A DNA stretch of 64,000 nucleotides from Vibrio coralliirubri (GTDB lineage: Bacteria > Pseudomonadota > Gammaproteobacteria > Enterobacterales > Vibrionaceae). A program made the translations under genes and the position numbers. Under the pieces are notes generated by a model. That model had not been told where the DNA came from and did not search any database. It was given only the letters and a program-made list of their open reading frames with translations. Of this stretch, positions 45,358-55,231 are shown piece after piece (positions within the stretch are counted from its first letter, which is position 1; the number at the start of each line of letters is the position of its first letter). The stretch lies in contig NZ_AP025470.1 of the NCBI RefSeq assembly GCF_024347375.1, positions 1,860,001 to 1,924,000 on the forward strand. The letters run 5' to 3'.

Positions 45358-45518
45358 TAATCGTCGGCACCACATTTAGCACAGGGCTTGTAAGTTCGTT
45401 CACCTTGCTCGATAACCACATAGTCACCAACGCACTTGTCACATAAAGCGAGCTTTGGGTAAGCCTCTTTTTGTTTCTTTGCGTTGATGTTGCCTTCGGT
45501 GGTGTATACGGTTCTCAT
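45357..45518 (-). CDS. Small zinc-ribbon protein
   Basis: A protein of 53 residues from the ATG at 45518 (MRTVYTTEGNINAKKQKEAY). The cysteines C-D-K-C and C-A-K-C-G are spaced 22 residues apart and probably bind zinc. Its stop codon overlaps the ATG of the RsuA-family gene, so the two are translationally coupled, suggesting a role near RNA modification or ribosomes. Function not known. Confidence 0.65.
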   Translation of the reverse strand: MRTVYTTEGNINAKKQKEAYPKLALCDKCVGDYVVIEQGERTYKPCAKCGADD

Positions 45519-45694
45519 TTTGATGCCTTTGTTTGAATAACGTGAGAGGCGCAAATTGTATCACTGTTTACAGCTTTGATTGGAGTGGTGGTGCATAGAT
45601 AAGTTGATTTTAAGTGCCGCTATTCCATGTTCCCTCCCCGTAACGGCTTAACCATGAACAACAAAGTCAACGTGCCACACCTATCAGTGGTAAA

Positions 45695-46129
45695 ATGATA
45701 AAAGCTCACCAACCAATGAAGTCGATAATGAAAGATTGTAATCAATGCGGAAAATGCTGTATCAAATACGGAGATGGCGACCTTGCCGCGACTCAAGAAG
45801 AGAGCGATTTGTGGGAGCTGTTCAACCCAGACATCTTTGAATATGTTCGAGGAAGCGAGATTTGGTTTGACCCTGAATCTGGCGAACGTTTAACTCGCTG
45901 CCCTTTTCTGGAGCTGGTTCCGACGAAAGACACCAAGGCTCAAGCCAAGTACACATGTAGCATTTACTTAGACCGACCAGAAGATTGCCGACACTACCCA
46001 AGCCTGATTAATGAGATGGTACGAGATGATTGTGAAATGATTGAGGTGGTGGATTTACAAGACACGAAGAAAGCTCAAAGGAAACTCGACCTGTTGATGA
46101 AAGACAGCCGCCCTTCAAGCTATTCGTAA
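45695..46129 (+). CDS. YkgJ family cysteine cluster protein
   Basis: A 144-residue protein with C-N-Q-C-G-K-C-C at residues 15-22, then further Cys in RCPFLEL, TCSIYLDRPEDC and RDDCEM. This CxxCxxCC-type cluster defines the YkgJ/Fli (zinc or iron-sulfur cluster) family, often in proteins of unknown redox or zinc function. An internal ATG at 45716 could be the real start. It is alone on the + strand here. Confidence 0.8.
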   Translation: MIKAHQPMKSIMKDCNQCGKCCIKYGDGDLAATQEESDLWELFNPDIFEYVRGSEIWFDPESGERLTRCPFLELVPTKDTKAQAKYTCSIYLDRPEDCRHYPSLINEMVRDDCEMIEVVDLQDTKKAQRKLDLLMKDSRPSSYS

Positions 46130-46182
46130 GCGATGATCTTTTGAAGATCAATTTTCAGCATTAGCTAATAGCCGTTAAAACC

Positions 46183-46584
46183 TTAAGCCAAATACTGGTT
46201 CGCTTCTAACCAATCAAGCGCAACCAGTGCTGCCAATGAACATACTGCTCTGTCATTGCCATCAACAAACTTAAGCTCTTCGATTTCGGCATCTGGAGAC
46301 AGTTCGCCTGTATAATCAGCAAGATAACAAGTTAATTGCACTGATACGCCTTCCGCTTTGCCATCAGCTTGGCCTGTAAACGTCTCAACGTATTTGATGG
46401 AATCAGGCACTAAATCGACTGAGATCTCTTCTTTGATTTCGCGAAGCAGTGCTTGTTCATCACTTTCGCCCGCTTCACGCTTACCACCCGGTAGATAGAA
46501 CAGTTCTTTGCCTTTTGATCTCACCATCAACAGCTTGCCGTCTTTGATGAATATCCAAGCCAGCTTATCAATTATCTTATGCAT
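46183..46584 (-). CDS. Nudix hydrolase
   Basis: A 133-residue protein with the Nudix box G-G-K-R-E-A-G-E-S-D-E-Q-A-L-L-R-E-I-K-E-E near residues 33-53. AWIFIKDGKLLMVRSKGKEL is the first strand, and FYLPGGKREAGES the box. It resembles ADP-ribose or 8-oxo-dGTP-type diphosphatases. The exact substrate is unknown. Confidence 0.8.
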   Translation of the reverse strand: MHKIIDKLAWIFIKDGKLLMVRSKGKELFYLPGGKREAGESDEQALLREIKEEISVDLVPDSIKYVETFTGQADGKAEGVSVQLTCYLADYTGELSPDAEIEELKFVDGNDRAVCSLAALVALDWLEANQYLA

Positions 46585-46749
46585 GTTCTTAGTCCTTGTT
46601 ATTTAAGCAATTTGTTATTTCCGAACACTAACGAACTTTAAACCGTTAAACAATAACGAATGTGAACAAGTAGCAAAGAAAACAAAAATGCCGATTGAAG
46701 TCGCTATAAGTGGAATTCCAAACGGCACAACTAGTCGCTTAACGCTAAC

Positions 46750-47343
46750 TTAGTTAAATGCAACCGAACGATGCTTACATCGGTAAACATCAGCGGAAAT
46801 TGAAGTCGGATTTGACCCATCTGTCGCTATAATATTCGTAATATGGTAGCGATTTCCACCTCGCATAAATACTTCATTGGCTAGCTCTGTGTACACTGAC
46901 TTAGGATTAGTTTCTTGCACTACGTGGCTGCCAATAACGTTACAAGCTGTGTTTTCAATCTCTGCAAAAGCAATAGGCTTAACTTCATGAGCGCCTGGCA
47001 ATAATTGAACTACTCCCGATGGCTTCACTTGATATGAAGTCGTCGGACAAATATAAAATTCTGCAACTACACTGCTTGGTCGTCCACGGCGAGTATCAAG
47101 CACATCCGCTATTCGATAACGATTTCCGCCGGACATATATGCTTGGTTTTTGAGAGCCGGAATCACGTTATTTGGATGGGAATCTTCAAGTGTATAAGTA
47201 TCGATCATTGTACAATTTAAGTTATGTACAGCAATTTCAGATATCTGACCGACAGACATGGCTTCTTTCATAACAGGAATTTTTCGCGTTACACAAGCAT
47301 TCAACGCAACTAAAGCAATAAGAGCTACAACAACTTTTTTCAT
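46750..47343 (-). CDS. Lipoprotein with two tandem repeats, RcsF/DUF4156-like
   Basis: A 197-residue lipoprotein precursor. MKKVVVALIALVALNAC ends in the lipobox L-N-A-C near residue 17. The mature part has two copies of a roughly 60-residue unit (about 40-100 and 130-190), each bounded by cysteines. C-T-M-I-D-T ... SGGNRYRIADV ... EFYICP and C-N-V-I-G-S ... RGGNRYHITNI ... DVYRC align. The paired cysteines would form disulfides, as in RcsF. Outer-membrane stress sensing is possible but unproven. Confidence 0.7.
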   Translation of the reverse strand: MKKVVVALIALVALNACVTRKIPVMKEAMSVGQISEIAVHNLNCTMIDTYTLEDSHPNNVIPALKNQAYMSGGNRYRIADVLDTRRGRPSSVVAEFYICPTTSYQVKPSGVVQLLPGAHEVKPIAFAEIENTACNVIGSHVVQETNPKSVYTELANEVFMRGGNRYHITNIIATDGSNPTSISADVYRCKHRSVAFN

Positions 47344-47507
47344 ATTAATTTATTCAAAAAAGAACGCATAGTACAAACGTAAACTGTTGCTTTGAAACAA
47401 TATATTTGTATCGTTACGACTAAAATAGCCAATCAAAACCTATAGAGCCGTGACGGTTAACCACAACATCTCAACCATCACGTTAATCACTCGTAATAAT
47501 CAAACCG

Positions 47508-47888
47508 CTAATCAACTAGCCACTCAAGCGCAGAGTCGTGGTCTTCGAATGACTTTATCTCACCGGACACAAACCAGCTCCCTACTTTTGAAGCGAATTC
47601 TTGCCAGCTTTTATCACCATAAATCGCGATTTTGTCTATCTTCGAATTGAGCTCTAATCCCAGTTTAAAATCGTCCCAAGCAGCACGTAACTCCCAACCC
47701 GTTAAGGTGGAGATGTCGACCAGCATCTTGAGTTCAGATGAATCGAGTTCTTCTAGCGTGGTATTTAGAATTGGCATCATTGCTTGATAGTCATCGTGTG
47801 TTAGTTTGCCTTTCGCTTTAAACACAACGATGGTTTCACCGCTAACACGTTCAATTCCAACCGATATTCCGTGACGTTCGATACTCAT
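47508..47888 (-). CDS. SpoIIAA-like (STAS-type) protein
   Basis: A 126-residue protein. VGIERVSGETIVVFKAKGKL and LKMLVDISTLTGWELRAAWD near residue 54 match the SpoIIAA-like family, a STAS-related fold. KIDKIAIYGDKSWQEFASKV follows near 83. No conserved phosphorylatable Ser/Thr motif is evident, so partner-switching is not certain. Stand-alone gene. Confidence 0.75.
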   Translation of the reverse strand: MSIERHGISVGIERVSGETIVVFKAKGKLTHDDYQAMMPILNTTLEELDSSELKMLVDISTLTGWELRAAWDDFKLGLELNSKIDKIAIYGDKSWQEFASKVGSWFVSGEIKSFEDHDSALEWLVD

Positions 47889-48001
47889 AACCTAGCCCTC
47901 ATAGTGGAAACTAGAGTTAGCTTAGAGGATTACACAGCAAAGAGATGAGAGGTTGGCGTCAAAACAGACAAGCATCCGAACGACTTTTAGTTACTGACAT
48001 T

Positions 48002-48598
48002 TTAACGGCGTTTAATCGCAACGACCGAGTATGTGTGCCAGTGCTTCACCCTACCCAGTGACGTGAGTGCTTGTTCGTCTCGCTCATGGAATCGTACTAC
48101 CTCAAAGTCGTTGAATAAGCTGAGTACTTTGGCTTTCGTTAACGGCGTTGTTGGGGTTCGATAGCCATGTGCCCAACTGTCATCGACGCCCATGAAGTCA
48201 CCCGCAAATACGCCCCCCACTTCAAGGCAGTTTTCAATATTGTGCCAAACTTCGTCAAAACACGTTGGGTCAGCAAAAAACAGACTCGAATTGGCAATCA
48301 CTACGCCAGATTTCGGGTAATCATAGTGTTCAAATCCACTTTCAGATATTTCGACCAAAGATTTGCGACCAAAACGATCCCGACATATAGCAATCGAATC
48401 AAGATTAACGTCGAAGCCATACACTTGATACGCTTGTTGTTCTAAAAAGGCGATGTCACTACCTGTTCCACAACCACAATCAATCGCAACATTTAAGCCT
48501 GACTCATTCAGTTTGATTGCGAATTCAGTTCTCTTTAAATGAGGTTTGCTTAGTGCTTTTTGGTAATACTGACGCCAGATCTCTGAATGGTCACCCAT
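48002..48598 (-). CDS. Class I SAM-dependent methyltransferase
   Basis: A 198-residue protein with the SAM-binding motif A-I-D-C-G-C-G-T-G-S-D near residues 38-48, and VYGFDVNLDSIAICRDRFGR as the second strand. NCLEVGGVFAGDFMGVDDSW follows near residue 125. It resembles tellurite-resistance TehB-like/UbiE-like small-molecule methyltransferases. It overlaps the HAD gene by 8 bp, so the two are translationally coupled. Confidence 0.8.
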   Translation of the reverse strand: MGDHSEIWRQYYQKALSKPHLKRTEFAIKLNESGLNVAIDCGCGTGSDIAFLEQQAYQVYGFDVNLDSIAICRDRFGRKSLVEISESGFEHYDYPKSGVVIANSSLFFADPTCFDEVWHNIENCLEVGGVFAGDFMGVDDSWAHGYRTPTTPLTKAKVLSLFNDFEVVRFHERDEQALTSLGRVKHWHTYSVVAIKRR

Positions 48599-49097
48599 GG
48601 CGTTTCTCCAACATTTCGCTTAGGCTTTTAACTTGCACGATACGCGGATGCTCTGACTTAACCTCAACTCCTTCCGTGTTCAACCACACCGTATTCAAAC
48701 CCGCCTCAAGTGCTGGGTAAATGTCTTTCTCTAAGGTGTCGCCAACCATGGTGATATCTTGTGGTGCAACACCGAGTTTGGAAATGATGGCAGGATAAAA
48801 GCCCGAATCGAACTTAGAAAAGCCAATGCTCGCCTTACAAAAGTAACCCAATATATATTGAGAAAGGCCAACACGCTCAAAGGCTCGAATGATGTCGTCT
48901 TTACTGGAATCACCAGCATTGGTGGCAACATAAACTTGATGAGTTTTCGACAACTCTGCCAATAATGCACGAGCACCACTCACTTCTTGTACGGTTTCCC
49001 AGTCACACATCTTCCCTTGTGCGTCTGGGAAATCGACCATCAGCGTATTGCCCCAGTCGAATAAGACTATTTCTGTTAATTCGATTAGCTTTGTCAT
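48591..49097 (-). CDS. HAD family hydrolase
   Basis: A 168-residue HAD protein. Motif I F-D-W-G-N-T-L-M lies near residues 13-20, with Asp followed by Trp-Gly-Asn. VYVATNAGDSSKDD is motif II and TMVGDTLEKDIYPALEAGLN near 119 is motif IV. The DWGN sequence lacks the second Asp of phosphatase-type HADs, so a non-phosphatase or altered activity is possible. It is coupled to the methyltransferase. Confidence 0.8.
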   Translation of the reverse strand: MTKLIELTEIVLFDWGNTLMVDFPDAQGKMCDWETVQEVSGARALLAELSKTHQVYVATNAGDSSKDDIIRAFERVGLSQYILGYFCKASIGFSKFDSGFYPAIISKLGVAPQDITMVGDTLEKDIYPALEAGLNTVWLNTEGVEVKSEHPRIVQVKSLSEMLEKRHG

Positions 49098-49140
49098 CTT
49101 GCCTCCTGCATACGATGAATTATCTAATGTTTAAGCGAAC

Positions 49141-49641
49141 CTATAAAAACTTCTCGATCAGGATCTCGTCAAAGTACTGGTCGCCAATCTTACCGTGTTT
49201 CTTAGCTGTTCCGACGATTTCAAAACCTTGCTTAAGGTATACCGCTAACGCACGCTCGTTGTCTGCTCTTACATAGGCAAAAAGCTTTTCATAACCTTTA
49301 GCTTTGGCTGCCTTAAATGTGTAATCGAACAACTGTTTTGCAACGCCTTGCCCACGGCTATTTGCATCAACATAAGTGCCAATAATACCAACGTGGTCAA
49401 AGGCCTTGGTGTAAGTCGCGAATGGTTCTACATTCTGAAAGCCAAGTAACTGGTTGGTCGTTTCGTTGACTGCAACGCTAAATACACCACGTTCTGGGAA
49501 CGACTCAATGAATCCCTTTTCTTCATCAACAGTAAAAGTCTGATCCAAGATCGTATAACGCGCTTCGATAATGATTGGATTTAATACATCAATAATGCCT
49601 TGTGCATCTTCTTCCGCGACTTCTCTGATTGTTAAGCTCAT
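49141..49641 (-). CDS. GNAT family N-acetyltransferase
   Basis: A 166-residue GNAT protein. GIIGTYVDANSRGQGVAKQL near residue 83-102 has the acetyl-CoA loop R-G-Q-G-V-A, and NERALAVYLKQGFEIVGTAK near 128 is motif B, as in phosphinothricin/L-amino acid-type acetyltransferases. Substrate unknown. It lies 43 bp upstream of the HAD gene on the same strand. Confidence 0.85.
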   Translation of the reverse strand: MSLTIREVAEEDAQGIIDVLNPIIIEARYTILDQTFTVDEEKGFIESFPERGVFSVAVNETTNQLLGFQNVEPFATYTKAFDHVGIIGTYVDANSRGQGVAKQLFDYTFKAAKAKGYEKLFAYVRADNERALAVYLKQGFEIVGTAKKHGKIGDQYFDEILIEKFL

Positions 49642-49680
49642 ACTTCTCTGCCTTTTTATTGCTTTGGGCAGATTCTATCG

Positions 49681-50625
49681 CTATATGCCATCCCTTTGAT
49701 AGGACAGAATGTTGTCGAAGGCGATATCGAAGTAGAGTTCGTAGCTATTTTGTTCAACATAGCCCAAATGTGGAGTCGCAGTGACGTTTTGTAAGGACAA
49801 TAGCGGTTCGGTGTCTGTTGTTACTGGCTCACAATCGAACACATCAATAGCGGCAGTTTTGGTCGGTACCTCGCGTAGTTCATGATACAGAGCCATCGGT
49901 TCGACTAACTCCGCGCGGCTGATGTTGACAAACAGTGAGTCCGGCTTCATCAAGCTGAGGTCGTGTGCCGTAACACATCCTCTGGTCACATCATTCAAAC
50001 GCAAATGCAAAGAAAGCACATCTACTTCTCGAAAGAAATCTTGTTTGGTTGTTGCTGCTTCAAATCCATCTGCTTGCGCTTGATCGCGTGAAGCTTGACT
50101 ACCCCACACTACGACAGACATCCCAAATACTTGCGCATATTGTGCAATGCATTTGCCGATTTTGCCGTAGCCCCAAATACCAAGCTTCAAGCCCTTCAAA
50201 GTTCGACCTAACCCTAGCGAGCCAGAATCTTGCCATTGGTTTTGTTTAAGGTTTGAAGCGTAAGTCGGAATGTGGCGCGATGCAGCCATAATCAACGCCC
50301 AGCATAATTCAGAAGGTGCAACTGGCGAGCCTCGGCCTTCTAACACAGTAACACCAAATCGTTCGCACATTTGCGGGTCGATATGGTTACTCACTTTGCC
50401 CGTCTGGCTAATAAGCTTGAGGTTTGGGAGCTGTGATAACAAAGATTCGGTGATCTCGGTTCTTTCACGAATGAGCACAATGGCTTCAAACGAGACCAAC
50501 TTAGCGACGAGCTCTTGCTCTGAGTAAGTCTCGGTAAATACCGTGACATCGTGTTGTTCGAGTTTGTTGAAGCAATCGAGGTCTTTAACGACGTTCTGGT
50601 AGTCATCCAATATCGCTATTTTCAC
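49681..50625 (-). CDS. D-isomer specific 2-hydroxyacid dehydrogenase
   Basis: A 314-residue protein. The NAD-binding motif G-I-W-G-Y-G-K-I-G lies near residues 148-156. IRERTEITESLLSQLPNLKL is the first conserved segment, RAELVEPMALYHEL follows LFVNISRAE near 234, and the catalytic His is in TPHLGYVE near 285. The substrate (2-hydroxy acid such as phosphoglycerate, glyoxylate or hydroxypyruvate) is not clear. It stands alone. Confidence 0.85.
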   Translation of the reverse strand: MKIAILDDYQNVVKDLDCFNKLEQHDVTVFTETYSEQELVAKLVSFEAIVLIRERTEITESLLSQLPNLKLISQTGKVSNHIDPQMCERFGVTVLEGRGSPVAPSELCWALIMAASRHIPTYASNLKQNQWQDSGSLGLGRTLKGLKLGIWGYGKIGKCIAQYAQVFGMSVVVWGSQASRDQAQADGFEAATTKQDFFREVDVLSLHLRLNDVTRGCVTAHDLSLMKPDSLFVNISRAELVEPMALYHELREVPTKTAAIDVFDCEPVTTDTEPLLSLQNVTATPHLGYVEQNSYELYFDIAFDNILSYQRDGI

Positions 50626-50721
50626 ATCACTCTCCTTGTGATTGTTAGTTATCTTGTATTGTTCAAATGAAGACTAAAGTGCCATACCTCGAGAATCAAC
50701 ATTGCACTCGCAGGGACTTGA

Positions 50722-51186
50722 CTATTGATAAACCACTTTGAAACGCTCCAACATAAGTAACATGTCTTCACTTGGCGAGATCTTGAGCTCTTCACATTCA
50801 CGAGAGAAGAAGTTCCAATGAGCTTCTCGCCACCATTCTAGTGTTTTGTCACCCTCGCCTTCTGCAGCAGCAAACTCCGCCGTCACTTCGTTGTATTTGC
50901 ACGACGACACCGAGGTAATCTCTACAATGCAAACTGGCTTGCCATCCCAGTCGGTAACGACTTGCAAGTGACCAACTACTGGTCTCGTCTCTCCTTCATG
51001 GGTATACCAATGTTCAAGGCCGCAAGATGCTTGTTTTTCACCCTTGATAATTAACTGAGCGCAGAGGTTGGCGTTGTACTCGTCGGCGCAGTAATAATCA
51101 GCACTAAAGGAGGTGTATTGCGAGGCAGCGTCTGCTGGCAATGTGTTGAGGTAGCTATCAAGATAAGCTTTGCTTCTTTCTTCCAT
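50722..51186 (-). CDS. ASCH domain protein
   Basis: A 154-residue protein with the ASCH fold. IIKGEKQASCGLEHWYTHEG near residue 47-66 and VVTDWDGKPVCIVEITSVSS near 76-95 are typical, and FAAAEGEGDKTLEWWREAHW is the family C-terminus. The family binds RNA or acts as an amidohydrolase on N4-acetylcytidine (YqfB-like). No further clue from its neighbours. Confidence 0.8.
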   Translation of the reverse strand: MEERSKAYLDSYLNTLPADAASQYTSFSADYYCADEYNANLCAQLIIKGEKQASCGLEHWYTHEGETRPVVGHLQVVTDWDGKPVCIVEITSVSSCKYNEVTAEFAAAEGEGDKTLEWWREAHWNFFSRECEELKISPSEDMLLMLERFKVVYQ

Positions 51187-51354
51187 GATCTTTCCAAATT
51201 CAATATTAGATTGAGCCGATAAATACTTATAGATTAAGCATCTGGCTGCATTGGGAGTAACCTATCAAGTCAGGTTATTGCTGTAAACCGAGTGAATATC
51301 AAAATGTGGGCTGAGAAAGAAGAATATAGGTAAGATTTCGAGGCCAGTACAAGG

Positions 51355-51391
51355 AGAGCCAAAAGCACCTTTAGTGTGTGCTTTTGGCTCT
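51355..51391. terminator. Hairpin downstream of glpTQ
   Basis: AGAGCCAAAAGCAC and GTGCTTTTGGCTCT form a perfect 14-bp stem with a short loop CTTTAGTGT, just past the glpQ stop. It lacks a clear T-run, so an intrinsic terminator or mRNA-stabilising hairpin are both possible. Confidence 0.6.
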
Positions 51392-51430
51392 TAGTATCTC
51401 GTTACTATATAGCTCGTAACCAACAGGATA

Positions 51431-52486
51431 TTAACGGTTTAAGAAGTCGACCGCTTTGTCTGGGAAGTCAGTAAACACACCATCGACTTTGACTTGGTTG
51501 TAGAAGACATCCAACATGCCATCAAAGTTATCAGCATAAGCTGGGATTCTTCCCGGGTCAGCACGGAACGTGTACGGGTGAACATCTAAGCCTGCGTCTT
51601 TTGCTGATTTCATTAACGGCTTAATAATGATGTTTTCTTTGGTCGATGCATCGTCCACCAACATTGGCTTCCAAGGGCCTATTCCTTCCGCGTAAGTCGC
51701 GACTTTTTCCATGCCACCAGCTTCAAACATCCAGTCGTAACTGTACGGCGTTGCTTTGTCGCCCTTGTAAGTCATGGTTTCATTCCAATCTGTATAGGCC
51801 ATCAACTGAACGAGCTTAAGATCCATTTCCATCGCTGGCATGAGCTCATCGTTAATGCGTTGAAGTTCATTGGCGTCAAAACACTGCAAATACACTTTGT
51901 CGTCTTTCGATAGGTAACCATATTGATGCAAGGTCGCAAGCACAGCTTTTGAGATATCTTTGCCTTCGTGACGATGGAACCAAGGCGCTTTAATTTCAGG
52001 ATAGATGCCCACGTCATAACCTAAGGTCTTATTTAGGCCTTGGATCAGCTCGATCTCTTCTGCAAAGGTAGCGACACGGAAATCAGACTGCCACATTGGG
52101 AAGCGCGTTGGATACCCTGCCACTCTGTTGCCTTGTTCATCAAACCTAAAGCCTTCGGTCACCTTTAATGATTTGATCTCAGCGAGCGTAAAATCAATCG
52201 CGAAGTAGCGGCCATCTGCGCGAGCGCGTGTTGGAAAGCGATCCGCGACATCGGTGACTCGGTCTAGATAATGATCATGCAAAACCACCAATTGGTCGTC
52301 TTTGGTCATCACGACATCTTGTTCGATGTAGTCGGGTTTCATCGCATAAGCGAGCGCTTTAGCGGGTAATGTGTGTTCAGGTAAATAACCAGAAGCGCCG
52401 CGATGCGCAATCACCAAAGGATCGGCGAACGCATTTGCAGATAAACTTAGTGCTAATAAGGTCAGAGACAGTGACGTTGTTTTCAT
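51431..52486 (-). CDS. glpQ: Periplasmic glycerophosphodiester phosphodiesterase GlpQ
   Basis: A 351-residue protein with a signal peptide (MKTTSLSLTLLALSLSANAFA). The GDPD core is clear: IAHRGASGYLPEHTLPAKAL near residue 25 with catalytic His28-Arg29, YIEQDVVMTKDDQLVVLHDH with Glu-x-Asp metal ligands and the second His (HDH), and PEIKAP. It hydrolyses glycerophosphodiesters to glycerol-3-phosphate and an alcohol in the periplasm. The product is taken up by GlpT, encoded just upstream. Confidence 0.9.
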   Translation of the reverse strand: MKTTSLSLTLLALSLSANAFADPLVIAHRGASGYLPEHTLPAKALAYAMKPDYIEQDVVMTKDDQLVVLHDHYLDRVTDVADRFPTRARADGRYFAIDFTLAEIKSLKVTEGFRFDEQGNRVAGYPTRFPMWQSDFRVATFAEEIELIQGLNKTLGYDVGIYPEIKAPWFHRHEGKDISKAVLATLHQYGYLSKDDKVYLQCFDANELQRINDELMPAMEMDLKLVQLMAYTDWNETMTYKGDKATPYSYDWMFEAGGMEKVATYAEGIGPWKPMLVDDASTKENIIIKPLMKSAKDAGLDVHPYTFRADPGRIPAYADNFDGMLDVFYNQVKVDGVFTDFPDKAVDFLNR

Positions 52487-52564
52487 TATTGTTTCCCCTT
52501 GATAAAACAGAAGCAGGATATACCTGCCTCTGTTGTTATTTATAGATGTGATTCAGTAAATACA

Positions 52565-53938
52565 CTACTGAGCTAGCGCTTCTCTCTCTCGTTCGAGATC
52601 TTTTTGTTTGTGGTGCGCACGTTCACCTAAGAAGGCGTAAAGCAGACAGATGATTGAAGCTACACAAGCGCCGACCAAAATAATGAAGCCGCCATCCCAA
52701 CCGTAATGGTCAACCATAAAGCCGAGAATTGCGTTCGCAGCAACCGCGCCACCTAAGTAACCAAACAAACCCGTTAGACCGGCAGCTGTACCCGCTGCTT
52801 TCTTAGGTGCAAGTTCCAGAGCATACAAACCGATCAGCATTACAGGGCCATAGATAAGGAAACCAATCGCAACCAGTGCCAACATATCAACCGTTGGGTT
52901 ACCTGCTGGGTTCAGCCAATATACCAACACAGCGACTGTCACTAGAACCATGAACAAGATACCTGCAGGTGCGCGTCGGCCTTTGAATAACTTATCTGAA
53001 ATCCAACCACACAATAAGGTGCCAGGAATACCAGCCCACTCATACAGGAAGTAAGCCCATGATGATTTATCTACAGAGAAGTCTTTTGCTTCTTTTAAGT
53101 AAACCGGAGCCCAATCGAGTACGCCATAACGGATAAGGTAAACAAACGCATTGGCAATCGCGATTGACCACAACAGCTTGTTAGAGAAAACGTACTTAAA
53201 GAAGATCTCTTTCGCCGTCATTTCTTTCTCATGAGACGTATCGTAGTCGTCTGGGTAATCATCTTTGTGTTCTTCAATCGGTGGTAAGCCGCAAGATTGA
53301 GGTGTATCTCTTACAGTAAACCAAACAAAGACAGCAACGAGAGTGGCAAAAAATGCAGGAACATAAAAAGCGGTTCGCCAATCGTCGTTAAAAGCCCACA
53401 GCCCCAACAAGAACATTGGGCCAATCAAACCGCCACCCACGTTGTGAGCAACGTTCCATACCGATACGATCTCGCCGCGTTCTTTGCGTGACCACCAGTG
53501 AACCATGGTTCGTCCACAAGCTGGCCAACCCATACCTTGGAACCAACCATTCAAGAACAGCAGAATAAACATCGCAGTAATGCTGCCAGTTGCCCAAGGC
53601 ATAAAGCCAAAGCAGAACATCACCAGTGACGACATTAACAAGCCACCGCTGAGGAAGTATCGAGGATTAGAACGGTCAGAAACACTGCCCATTAAGAACT
53701 TAGATAAGCCGTAAGCGATAGATACCGCCGCTAATGCAACCCCCAGTTCTCCGCGGCTAAAACCTTGTTCAATGAGATAAGGCATCGCCAAACTAAAGTT
53801 TTTACGGACTAGGTAGTAACCCGCATAGCCAACGAAGATGCCGAGAAACAGCTGCCATCGTAGTCGTGTGTAGGTGCTATCGATCTTATCTGATGACAAG
53901 CGATCGATATGCGCCATAGGTTTGAATATTCCAAACAT
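52565..53938 (-). CDS. glpT: Glycerol-3-phosphate:phosphate antiporter GlpT
   Basis: A protein of 457 residues from the ATG at 53938, which has GAGG five bases upstream. The longer frame to 54004 has an atypical N-terminus. It is an MFS organophosphate:phosphate antiporter with twelve hydrophobic helices. [10 protein letters not shown] and [31 protein letters not shown] broken at the first helix match GlpT, and the conserved Arg (VRKNF and IRYG) bind the phosphate. It imports glycerol-3-phosphate and fosfomycin. It forms an operon with glpQ. Confidence 0.85.
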   Translation of the reverse strand: MFGIFKPMAHIDRLSSDKIDSTYTRLRWQLFLGIFVGYAGYYLVRKNFSLAMPYLIEQGFSRGELGVALAAVSIAYGLSKFLMGSVSDRSNPRYFLSGGLLMSSLVMFCFGFMPWATGSITAMFILLFLNGWFQGMGWPACGRTMVHWWSRKERGEIVSVWNVAHNVGGGLIGPMFLLGLWAFNDDWRTAFYVPAFFATLVAVFVWFTVRDTPQSCGLPPIEEHKDDYPDDYDTSHEKEMTAKEIFFKYVFSNKLLWSIAIANAFVYLIRYGVLDWAPVYLKEAKDFSVDKSSWAYFLYEWAGIPGTLLCGWISDKLFKGRRAPAGILFMVLVTVAVLVYWLNPAGNPTVDMLALVAIGFLIYGPVMLIGLYALELAPKKAAGTAAGLTGLFGYLGGAVAANAILGFMVDHYGWDGGFIILVGACVASIICLLYAFLGERAHHKQKDLEREREALAQ

Positions 53939-54004
53939 AGGAACCTCATAATTATTGGGCGAAGGAAGAATTAAAATGCTCGAACGAAAAAATTTAGCGC
54001 TCAT

Positions 54005-54493
54005 TCGAAATTAAGGGAATTGTATGTGCTTCAGGATTAATTTCTGTGATAGAGGTAGTCATTAACAAAAAATAACTTTAAATACAGCATATTAGTTTCA
54101 TTTAATTAGACTACGCTTCATGTTTTTGTTTGTGTTTTTCTTCAATGCAGAGTGCGCTTGTATAGAAAACCACCTTTCGAGTGAGCAAATATCGAACTTT
54201 TAAAACAAGGATATGCAATTAAGTTAAACAATTGTAAACAGAACCAACCTCTTTGCGCCCAATTAATGTGAATAGATAAGTCGCACATCGCCACAAGCAA
54301 TGCGTATAACTAGCAATACATAGCCAATGGTGATGTTTTGTATTTCTTTCCGTTTATTTATCGAATTACCAAGGTTGTTTATTGTACATCTCAAGCGATG
54401 CAGCAATGTCTATACACGAGGCGTATACCCGTCACCTAGTAGTGAGGTTAGTCAGTGAGCATCTTACGAATTCAACAAACGTTAGGAAATATC
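54005..54493. promoter_or_regulatory. Intergenic region between divergent glpT and a lipoprotein gene
   Basis: About 490 AT-rich bases contain the promoters of glpT (minus) and of the lipoprotein gene (plus). TGTGATAGAGGTAGTCA near 54045 and TGTGAATAGATAAGTCGCAC near 54269 have one good half of a CRP site each, but neither is complete. No gene was found. Confidence 0.4.
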
Positions 54494-55204
54494 ATGAACA
54501 AATCACTTATCGCACTCGTTCTTACTGCTGTTTTAGCAGGTTGTTCATCTGGCGGTGGTTCTGAACCGGCACAACCTCAATTTGATGGTGATTACGGTTT
54601 CGAAAATATTGACCCAGGTTTTGGACTAGACGATTCAGATAACGATGGCGGTTATGAGAATCCAGATCCGAACTATGGCAATGATGCTCCGACTCTTAAA
54701 GACAAAGTCGCTCAAGCAGATTTAGGCTTTGTTTATATTCCAGATCTCGGTGATGTACCATTTTTTAATAAAGACACAGGTGAAGCTCATATAAGCGCCG
54801 TAAAACAACGTTCTGATGATCACGAAACGCTATACAGCATCTACGTAGATGACAAGACTGTCGGTGAAATTATTGTTCGTGAAGACTATGTGGAGATTAG
54901 CTCTGGTGACAAGATGATCTCAGGTGAGCAGAAGTCTTATCTTGATACTGAACATACCTTTTGGACAGTTAGAGACACTAACGACAATGTAGTTGGTGAC
55001 TTTAAGCGCCTCGACGATGGTGTTTGGGTGTTCCGTGAAGAGATTGAGCGTCAAACATTCGTTGTTAAGTATCACGACGGTCAGTGGAACTTCATCCCTG
55101 TCGCTGACATTAAAAACAAAGTTAAAGACAATTTGCCGTCGCAAGCACAAGCCACCAAAGTGCGAGCAAAAATGCAGGTTAATAAGCTACGTACGTTGAA
55201 GTAA
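54494..55204 (+). CDS. Lipoprotein with acidic repeat region, unknown function
   Basis: A protein of 236 residues from the ATG at 54494, with AGGAAAT upstream. MNKSLIALVLTAVLAGC is a lipoprotein signal with lipobox L-A-G-C (Cys near residue 17). Residues about 30-65 are rich in Asp, Asn, Gly and Tyr and contain two similar units (GDYGFENIDPGFG and GGYENPDPNYGND). The rest is beta-rich with segments such as FKRLDDGVWVFREEIERQTF. It may be an outer-membrane surface lipoprotein. Confidence 0.65.
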   Translation: MNKSLIALVLTAVLAGCSSGGGSEPAQPQFDGDYGFENIDPGFGLDDSDNDGGYENPDPNYGNDAPTLKDKVAQADLGFVYIPDLGDVPFFNKDTGEAHISAVKQRSDDHETLYSIYVDDKTVGEIIVREDYVEISSGDKMISGEQKSYLDTEHTFWTVRDTNDNVVGDFKRLDDGVWVFREEIERQTFVVKYHDGQWNFIPVADIKNKVKDNLPSQAQATKVRAKMQVNKLRTLK

Positions 55205-55231
55205 TACTTATCACCAATCCCATATCAAAAA

